Positions 55,948-64,000 of a stretch of 64,000 nt of DNA are shown here, piece after piece. This DNA comes from Microstegium vimineum (Eukaryota; Streptophyta; Magnoliopsida; Poales; Poaceae). Position numbers and translations under genes: made by a program. Every line of letters begins with the position of its first letter. Position 1 is the stretch's first letter. The notes below the pieces were generated by a model. The model did no database searches. It had not been told where the DNA came from and saw only the letters and a program-made list of their open reading frames with translations. The stretch spans positions 17,009,937 to 17,073,936 of the forward strand of contig CM039130.1 of NCBI GenBank assembly GCA_022036555.1, given 5' to 3'.

Positions 55948-57267
55948 GTGTATCAGAGCCGTTAGATGCCTCGTTATAGATTTGGGTATATGCATATGGA
56001 GATATGCACGGTTGTTGATCAATCTCTGATCATGGGTTTATGATTTGCCACATTTGGTATTGTAACGATCTACTCGTACCGGTCGGAATTCCGCCATCCG
56101 AGTTAAGTGATACCATGTAAACCCAATTACGGTGAGTTGGAGATCAATATCGAACCTAGGTCAAGTTCCAAGTGCATGCGATTTCAACAGCGGTGGCGGA
56201 TTGGATCCGCCGTCAGAGGGGCAAATTGCAATAAAATTGTTGTTCGGCAAAACGGCTATAACTTTTGCATACGACCTCGGATTGACGCAAACTTTAAAAG
56301 AAAATCGTGCACTAGAAAATTTCGCATCCGTTCGCCAGCTTGCAAAATTATGTTTTCGGCGTTTCTAGATTAGACGTCGGAATCAGTTAACTCTGTTTTG
56401 CAAAGGTATTCATGATTGGTATAGTCCTTATGTGTATATGATGCATGTATGTAATTAATTCATGATTTACATGTCATGATTAAGACAATATGGCTGGAGC
56501 CACAGATATTGTCCATTCATATGTAATGGCCTATGTGCCAAACTATGATGATCCTACGACTATGTAATTTGATTTCACAATGTTACGGTAGTGATGATAG
56601 TCTTGGTGGGGCTACTCACGGAAGGAGGCATACTTTAATCATGGAGATGGCGATCACCATGTGAACAGATTGATGGGATGGGATCCCCAAAGGGAAAAAT
56701 GGCTTTTACCAAGTCATATATGTTTAATGTCGTTCTTACTATGTTCAATTTCACGTTTTCGATAATGTTTTTGTCTAACATGCAGTAGTTAAGTAGAACG
56801 ATCCCTCAGCAAATTTTTTAAGTTTAATGCTTCCCCCAAAACCCTTTAACTATCACATGTCTTGTTTCAACGGTGGGGGTCTATGAAATTTGATTGCCAA
56901 GGTTTTCCTTGATGAGATAGATTTGTGTCGGACATTTATAAGCAGAAGGTTTTGGGTTTCTTGAACAAGGTCATCCTAACGGTTAGGGACCTTGGTGCAT
57001 TAGTTGTTGGCAACACAAGCATAGAGATGCCACCCAACAACAAGAGTCATATGTGATTGATTAGCAAGGAGTTTCTTACCGATCTACCCTGTGTCCTAGC
57101 AGTGAAGCTAAAGCTCACTAGTAGACTTGTTAGTTGTGGGTCTTGAATCACTAAGTTTCAATCGAGGGATTTGATTTTAGTGGAAGTAGATTCTATTAAA
57201 AGTTTAATATGATTTACTCTATTTTGGATACAATGTCTTAGTATTTTGCATTACTTTTGTGTTGTAG
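55948..57267 (+). other. Primer-binding site and leader of the Angela-like element
   Basis: TGTATCAGAGCC at 55949-55960 is one base short of TGGTATCAGAGC, the usual complement to initiator tRNA-Met. The following 1.3 kb has no supported protein and probably holds the packaging signal. Confidence 0.6.
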
Positions 57268-58136
57268 ATGGCTCCCAGTAATCAACCATTTATTTTGCGT
57301 TCAATTCTTAAGAAAGATAAGTTGAATGGAACAAACTATGCGAATTGGATCCGCAACCTGAGAATTGTTCTTAGGGCTGTAGAAAAAGGAAGATGTTCTA
57401 TACACCCAATACCAGATGAACCTGCTGATAATGCACTTGTTGCAGAGAAAACCGCTTACAAGAAAGCATGTGATGCTGACCCTTGAAGTGGGTTGCCTTA
57501 TGCTCGCTTGCATGGAGCCAGATCTCCAGATGCAATTTGACAATAATCATGCAGCGTACGATATGATCGTTTCGCTTAATGATATGTTCCAGACTTAAGC
57601 CAGGACTGAAAGGTTCAATGTTGCCAAGGCTTTTGTCGAAACCAAGCTAGCAGAGGGTGCAGCAGTTGGCCCACATCTGATCAAGATGGTTGGTCACACT
57701 AACAGATTGGAGAAGCTAGGTTTCCCAATGGGCCCAGAGTTTGCCACTGATTTTATACTGCGTCTCTTCTGCCTAGCTTATGAGAACTTCATTTCGAACT
57801 ACCATATGCATGGGGTAGAAGAGGCTTGAATGAATTGTGCGGCATGCTAAAGACAACAGAAGCTGATATCAAGAAAGGTGCTGGCAGTAGCCATGTGATG
57901 GCGGTCCAAAACAAGCCTAACTTTAAGAAGAGGGCTTGGAAGAAGAAGAAGGCGATGGCTAAAGATGAGATCTCTAAGCCAAACCCTCCTCATGCGCCCA
58001 TGGCCACTGGACCAGCTGCTGAAGCTAAATGCTTTCATTGTAAGGGGATAGGGTCACTGGAAAAGAAACTACAAGCTGTACATGGAATCCTTGAAGGATG
58101 GCAACACTAAAGGTACTCCCGCTACTTGTACACTAA
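57268..58136 (+). pseudogene. gag: Copia gag (Angela-like), truncated
   Basis: The ATG at 57268 starts MAPSNQPFILRSILKKDKLN, then GTNYANWIRNLRIVLRAVEK. After a frameshift near 57485 come CLMLACMEPDLQMQFDN and SLNDMFQT, a TAA at 57596-57598, then ARTERFNVAKAFVETKLAEG and YENFISNYHMHGVEE. ELCGMLKTTEADIKK and CFHCKGIG follow, whose CCHC knuckle is spoiled by a frame change. The text ends near 58136 where the SIRE-like LTR remnant begins. Protease, integrase and RT are absent. Confidence 0.8.
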
Positions 58137-59186
58137 AGGTTGGTGCATGTGTTGCATCAACATTGGAGAAGGAGATGGAATGGAATGCGCAAGGCAAAGG
58201 TATAACCATAGGAAAATTTCATTTCACCGGTCATAGGTGTGTAGAGAAGTATATGACTGGGTTTAGGATAGATGGCTGTACTATCAAGAGGTGCAAACTT
58301 GTTTGCATATCGGTCATCTAGTGCCACTTGAGCGATCTAACATTGCGATGCATTAGGATCGAGTGGCGTGGTGAGAGCAAGTGAAAACCCATTGAAAATG
58401 ATTGTGAAAATGCTAACACATATGCACAGGGTGATGTACACTTGGTGGTGTTGGCACATTTGCAAAGGAGGAGGTGTTGGAGTTGAATTGAATCAATTAG
58501 GTGAAGAGAAAAATATTTTTCTGTATGCTCTAACACTAAATGTCTCTTGGATTCGAATACTGCTTTGATTCATTGTGATATGGATCAAATGGATATGAGG
58601 GATGTGTAGGCCTCTGAGTTAGATTTCCAAAAAATCCAAGATCATCGAAATCGGAGTTCGGAGCTAAGAGATACGGACGTTTCCGTGCGGTCTACGCTGG
58701 TCCGGACGCTACTGTGTCCGGTGCACTGTAGCAGTCGGACGCTACTGTAGCTAGCGTTCGGAGTAGCGTCCAGAGAGAGAAAACGCTCCCGGGAATGCCC
58801 TGTGAGTTCGGATGCTAACTAGCGTCCGGAGAGGTGCTGTCTGGACAGCGTCCGAAGTAAAAACTGCTCTCGGGAGCTCTCTGTATAGAGTCTGGACGCT
58901 CGGTTTAATGGTCCGGACCTCTACAGTTCATAGCGTCCGGAGTTGTTTTTCTATGTGCTGAAGCGCGCCAACGGCTCAATTCAAATGGGCAAGGGTCCGG
59001 ACGCATGCGCGTTGGTCCGGACCCTCAGTGAAACAGCATTCGGAGGCGCGTCTGGAGGCGCGCAGAGAGTGGGAAAACGGCTAGTTTCTTCCCTCCTCTA
59101 TAAATATGAGATTGATGCTTCCACAAGCTCTTCTACCTCATCACATTACTTCATGTCACATGGGACACTAAGGTATCAATTGGCAA
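58137..59186 (+). repeat. 5' LTR of the gag-only SIRE-like element, truncated at both ends
   Basis: It begins inside U3 at the join with the Angela-like gag. GTCCGGAC and related words cluster at 58690-59045, followed by CTCTATAAATATGAG (TATA 59099-59106). The U5 end, primer-binding site and first half of gag are missing; the gag frame starts around 59187. Confidence 0.7.
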
Positions 59187-60433
59187 TATAATTGTAGATT
59201 GTGATGACCCTAACTTTGAGCTTGTGTGCAAACTCTCAAAGGCTTTAAAAAATGAGTTAAACAAAACAAAGAAACTAAAATATGAAAATTCATTTCTAAA
59301 GAACTCATGTGAAGAACATAAGCACTTACTTGATATTCTTAAATCTTTACATGAGGAACTAAAACTTGATCATGAGAAGCTTCGTGTGTCTCATGAAAGT
59401 TTAGTTCACAAACATGGTTCTCTCATTAAAGAATTGATAAATCTTAAAAATGATGAGAGCTCATCACTTGGGTCAAATGATCAATCACATGTTGTTGCTA
59501 ACCCTTCTGATGTAGGAAAGAAGAATGTATCCACCTCTTGTGATGATTTACTTGATATGCCATATTCTTCATATATAGATGCTTATTCTACTTCTATGTC
59601 TTGTGAGACTAACCTTTGAAGGAGAACAATGAGCTCAAAAGAGAATTGAAAAATATGAGCAACAAGTTATAGAGATGCTACAACTCCAAAGTCACCTTTG
59701 AGCATATGTTGACAAACAAGAGAAGCTATGGTGACAAGAGTGGAATTGGTTTCCACAAGAGCAAGGGCAAGAAAGAGAAGAAGCAAGAACCAAAGAAGCT
59801 ATCTCATTTCATGTGCTTCAAAGTGCCATCGGATGGGACATCTTGCAATGTTTGTCCAACCAAGAATGCTCAAGCTAAGCCACAAGTCAAGCCCCAAGTG
59901 CAATACAAGATCAACCATGAAGATGGTGATTCGGGGATTGACAAAGAAGAAGAAGACTAGAAGAGGTGGCAAAGCAAGAGCAAGGCATCCAACTCCTATT
60001 CATGATGCCAACAAGATGATGATGAACAAGGATCAAGAAAAGAATCATTTGGCTCACATCAAGTGCTTCAAGTGTGAAGATATGGTACACTTTGCCTCGA
60101 AGTGTCCTACCAAGCTTGAGATGAAGATTCAAGCAAAAGAGAAGAGGTAAGACAATGAGAAGCACAGCATGAGCAAGGAAGAAAAGGCTCAAGCAAAGAG
60201 AGTGTGCTACTCATGTCGGGAAAGGGGACACATGGCTCATTCATGTCCCTAGGTATGAATTCTAAGCCTATTTCAATTGATGATGATCATATGCTTAGAA
60301 AGGATGGTAGGTGGTACCTCTATGGTTGCTATTGCAAAACATCCCGCTATTTATTACTAAGGCATTGCCTAAGTATGTTGCACCTAACTTGAGAGGACCC
60401 AAACTAGTTTGGGTACCAACAACAAGTGGATGA
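59187..60433 (+). pseudogene. gag: SIRE-like gag, C-terminal half
   Basis: The frame reads IVDCDDPNFELVCKLSKALK without a start codon, then a Lys/Glu/Leu coiled coil, CEEHKHLLDILKSLHEELK, VGKKNVSTSCDDLLDMPYSS and STSMSCETNL to a break at 59619. In other frames follow NKRSYGDKSGIGFHKSKGK, a decayed knuckle, CFKCEDMVHFASKC (about 60063) and CYSCRERGHMAHSC (about 60207). The close is near SKPISIDDDHMLRKDG and LRGPKLVWVP at 60430. The last knuckle is a perfect CCHC. The word order matches SIRE/Opie gag C-termini. At least three frame changes prevent translation. Confidence 0.8.
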
Positions 60434-63403
60434 ATGTGTGTAGGTACCATGGGCTTTGGAGACTTGATTCAATTGATTGCATATGGTTCATCATATGATT
60501 GAGTCAAGTAATAAAGCTTAGTGCTATCCTTATCCCAATGCCAAGTCAAAAGAATGAAGTCCAAATCCTACAACATACAAGCGCATGATCAAGTTGTGGT
60601 GGCCTATTGGATTAGTTGAAAGCTTGCAATTGAGTTGATCATGATCTACCAAGGTATATTTCTTGTTGATCAAGTTCATTTGGGTGTGTATAGATGTTTC
60701 AATTGGATATACACATAGTGTATATGAGTTGATTGAATTGGATATATAGTGCACTAGTTGCTTGCTATAAGTTGCTTGAATGGATTAAATGCTTAGTGAT
60801 CAAGTTTGTGTTGATTTGAATGGATATGATCATGAGACTAATTTTAGTAAGTGGATTGAATGGATATATGATTATGAGAGTGTTCAAACAAATTGATATA
60901 AAGTTTGATTCATTTTGAAGAAGTTTAGCTCATTGTGTTCAAATCTGTCTTTTATTAAAAAATCTGAGCTAGCTGTGATCTTAGCCATGTTCAAGAGATC
61001 AAATCTATTTGGATTGGCTTCAAATTTGGTATGCATGCTCTACACTTATGTTATTAGTTTCTGTGCAAATTTCATGAGTATTGGATAAGGGATACTTCGG
61101 TTTTGGAGTGGATTTTATCAACACATACGCAGCAGTTTTCAGCATGTCCTATGTGGAAAGATGTGAAATCTGGTAGCAATCTAGAAGTCCAATGAAGCTC
61201 AAATTTTTATGGATCCTATATGACTCAGTGAGGCACATCTCCACCAAATTTCATGGTCATTGCATATGTACTTTGGGAGATATGATATATTCTTTTAAGG
61301 GTACAAAATCTGTCAGAAAAGTGACAAACATTGGATGATTTAGAGTCACTCAGTTTGAAAGGTCCTCAAGTTGGAATCATGCTTATAAGTGATTGAGGTA
61401 CCTATGTTAGCATTGAGTTACAAGGCCATTTGATTTTTGGAGCATATTTGTCCCCAAAATTTAGTACTCAAATGAAGATCAATCAAACAAAGTCATTTCA
61501 AGTGAGTATCAAGGATGGTTCTTGGAGAAAGGTCACTTCTCCCTTTTGTAGGGGCTTGCCGCCTTTTGTAGGTAAACCAAGTGTGGTACTTAGAAGGCTA
61601 ACATGGAAGTGGTGATCTAGGCATCTTTTGAGATGCTTAGTTGAAGCTATCAATAGGATTGATCAAGAAAAAAAGCAAGCAACATCCAAAAGAGAGAGAT
61701 TCATGAATTTAACCTACAAGTGTATCATGATATTCAAGTAGTATCATCTTCTACTAGTGAAACATCATTTGGTATTCTCTCATGCAAGCATTGATTAAGA
61801 AAAGAAGCAAGTCAACCACAACAAGAAAGTGCACTTGATCATTAGTGGTTCTCATCTCATATGGGTGAATATTGGTATTCTAATTGGTATTCATTGGTCT
61901 TCACCATGCTCTTAATGGGAATTCACATTGCTTATTGGAGATGAATATATTTGACTATCCTCTACTCCAACATAGCAAAGGTGAAATTGTTTGACATATG
62001 CATACATTATTGCTTAGGACATGTTTACTGCATATAGTCATATGATTATTTGAATCTAGTGGTAGTATACGAGTTTGTTCATGAGCTAGTAAACCAAAGT
62101 ACTTGATCTATTTTGGATTGCAAACAAGTGACAAGTACAACCTCTATAAGATAACCTCTTAATGCATGTGAACAAGCTTAGAGAGGGTTTAAACCGGACT
62201 TGAAAGCTTATGCTATTCATTTTAGTTCAAGTCCAACATAGAAGCTCAAGAAGATGAATCTAGTTCAAGCACAAGACAACTATGCAAATGGATATCAAGA
62301 TGTAACTTACAAATGGTATCTAGACTTATGCCAATCTTTCAAATAGTATCAACCTTTGTATTGGTACTTGCAAAAGATGTCTAGTTCTAGCATACTTGTG
62401 AAGATCCACATATAGTCAATTCAAGTAATATCCTTCAAGTGGTATCTCACAAGTGATATCCTACAAGTTTAAAAGTGATCAACTCAATGTTATCTTGCTT
62501 GCAAAGCTTATTTGGATGACAATTGCTTTGGCCAAAAGGGAGTTGCCCTACTAATTGGTATAATGGTCAATGATCTTTCATGAAGAGTCATTCCAATACA
62601 TAGATGTTAGTGTCCATCAAAAATAAAAAGATACAAGTATCAACCATCTACCCTAGTGCAACCTTTGCATCAATATGAGCATACCTTTTATGGAAATTGA
62701 TGACAAAGGGGGATAGATTATTGAAGAAAGATATATTAGTAAATGGACATGCACTAAGGGAAAGAGACATGGACATGGACATAAAGGGAACAAGATCAAA
62801 GGATCAAAGTCTTGGACTAAGAGATGCACACAAGTAGGGGGAGCAAGCTCATGAACTTGATTGATTGCATTTGATATGTGCATATTCATATGCTTGCTTG
62901 CATATTGCATAAGTCTTATCTTTATATGCATGCTTTTGTGGTGTATGCTAGTTATAGAATTTGTATGATGATTTGATAAACTAGCATGCATAGCTTGGTA
63001 AGCTAGATATATATTCCTTCAATTGTTATGTAGAAACCGTGCCTTTAATGTTAATCTCACGGGGTTTCTAGTGTTTTTGTTGGTATCTAATTAACCATGG
63101 TGCTAAGGATGAACTTCAAAGTGGATCTACAATGGGTATCTTCAAAGGTTTATCCTATATCCCTTAGCATCACTTAGTAGTGCTAGCACTCCCAAAATTC
63201 CTATTCATGCATATGTGCAAAGCTTAATTCAAACCTTTGTGAGCACACATGTAGGGGGGCTAACACTACCAAGTCAGATTTTGTGGCATTTATCCAAATC
63301 TTGTTATAGAGCTTAAATGTTGGATAAATGGCATAATGTCCAAAAATGATCTTAAATTTCATATCTTTGTAGAGTTGTCATCAATTACCAAAAAGGAGGA
63401 GAT
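60434..63403 (+). other. Non-coding interior of the gag-only element, with repeated purine tracts
   Basis: About 3 kb with no supported ORF; pol should be here. GGGGG-type purine tracts near 62706, 62835 and 63252 precede AAAAAGGAGGAGAT (63391-63404), which overlaps the LTR start. Their distances from the LTR are close to those in the copy at 16604-17280. Confidence 0.6.
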
Positions 63404-64000
63404 TGAGAGTTCCTATGTGATTTTGGTAATTGAGTGACAACCTAGGTGAACTAATATGTGTTTAAGAGATATATTACATAGGAGATTAGTTTACATGTGA
63501 TTGTGTGATGAAGGAGCTTATTGCACATGAGACCTGACATGGAGTCATGTGATCAAGGTGGAGAAATCAAGATGAGGCTTGTCTTGATGGACCGGTTGCA
63601 AGTGTGAAGGGCAAATGGGTGATGTTTGGCACCGATGGACTAACGTAACAGTGAAGATCAAGTGAGGTCAAGATCGATGAACCAATACGGTCACGTGATG
63701 ATATGAAGTGGATCATATCATTTTGTGATAGGTTGGTGCATGTGTTGCATCAACATTGGAGAAGGAGATGGAATGAAATACGCAAGACAAAGGTATAACC
63801 ATAGGGCATTTTATTTCACCGGTCATAGATGTGAGAAAAGTATATGACCGGGTTTAGGATAGATGACCGTACTATCAAGAGGGGCAAACTTGTTTGCATA
63901 TCCGTCATCTAGTGCCACTTGAGCGATCTAACATTGCGATGTATTAGGATCGACTGGCATGGTGAGAGCAAGTGAAAACCCTTTGAAAATGATTGTGAAA
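63404..64000 (+). repeat. 3' LTR of the gag-only SIRE-like element, 5' part
   Basis: It starts TGAGAGTTCCTATG after the purine tract. From 63727 it matches 58137 onward and runs off the window. Confidence 0.8.

Larger units (their letters stand above)
54834..58136 (+). mobile_element. Angela/BARE-like Ty1/copia retrotransposon, 5' part
   Basis: LTR (54834-55947), tRNA-iMet-type primer-binding site, a 1.3-kb leader and gag follow in order. The element is cut inside gag at about 58136 by the next LTR. It inserted into the end of the gypsy LTR at 54833. The LTR start (TGTTGCGAGTATGCCCTAGA) and the gag style point to this lineage. Confidence 0.75.
58137..64000 (+). mobile_element. SIRE-like copia element with gag but no pol
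   Basis: A 5' LTR lacking its first roughly 324 bp (58137-59186), a gag C-terminal half (59187-60433), about 3 kb of non-coding sequence, a purine tract and the start of the 3' LTR (63404 to the window end). From AGGTTGGTGCATG the two LTRs match (58137 and 63727). No protease, integrase or RT is seen in any frame, so the element is non-autonomous. It is a different subfamily from the copy at 15044-24144. Confidence 0.8.

Noticed and set aside
62653..62991. Minus-strand frame of 112 codons
   Set aside because: Simple-composition frame in the non-coding interior of a gag-only element, no motif.

Overview
The window is eukaryotic nuclear DNA from a plant, almost certainly a grass (Poaceae). It is a gene-poor pile of nested LTR retrotransposons with no bacterial gene organisation. 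The grass assignment rests on family resemblance: SIRE/Opie-like and Angela/BARE-like Ty1/copia elements, Athila, Tekay/Del-like and Tat-lineage Ty3/gypsy elements, and GC-rich long LTRs. I cannot name the species. I found no ordinary host gene, tRNA or rRNA. Two runs of exactly 100 N (27899-27998 and 40884-40983) are scaffold gaps, so order and orientation across them are not proven by the sequence. All family names come from recalled motifs, not from a search.

Layout. (1) 1-6763: the right part of a minus-strand, Tat-like, apparently non-autonomous gypsy element. It has an LTR (about 5731-6763), a very long gag frame (5604 to 2479) broken only by stop codons, and a convergent plus-strand spliced reading frame (70-1805) resembling the C-terminus of plant-mobile-domain proteins. 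(2) 6764-7610: three truncated LTR fragments. (3) 7611-27898: an Athila element on the plus strand whose 5' LTR carries a 2795-bp solo LTR (8780-11574, target duplication TAACT) and whose pol is split by a minus-strand SIRE-like copia element (15044-24144). Downstream of pol are a promoter-like module and a small coiled-coil ORF. (4) 27999-40883: a minus-strand gag-protease gypsy element, split by a same-family plus-strand element (28269-39379, duplication CTTCT), itself split by a chimeric Tekay-like element (31207-35277, duplication CAAGA). The 28269-39379 element carries an antisense F-box-like gene. (5) 40984-44365: the 5' end of a second Athila element on the minus strand. (6) 44366-46830: an ill-defined stretch ending in a possible Athila ORF1. 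(7) 46831-54833: a plus-strand gypsy pol and 3' end, related to the elements of block 4, mostly in a block with abnormally long homopolymers that looks like uncorrected sequence. (8) 54834-58136: the 5' end of an Angela/BARE-like copia element. (9) 58137-64000: a gag-only SIRE-like element truncated at its 5' LTR.

How the parts relate. No element here has an intact coding set: every gag or pol has stops, frameshifts, deletions or lost catalytic residues, many of them C-to-T or G-to-A changes as expected of methylated repeats. The layers give a relative chronology. The gag-protease-only elements of block 4 would need pol supplied in trans, and block 7 shows what a pol-bearing relative looks like. 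The most unusual items are the antisense F-box-like gene, the antisense spliced mobile-domain-type frame, the repeated polypurine-tract-like motifs before 3' LTRs in three separate families, and the LTR-like promoter module inside the Athila element.
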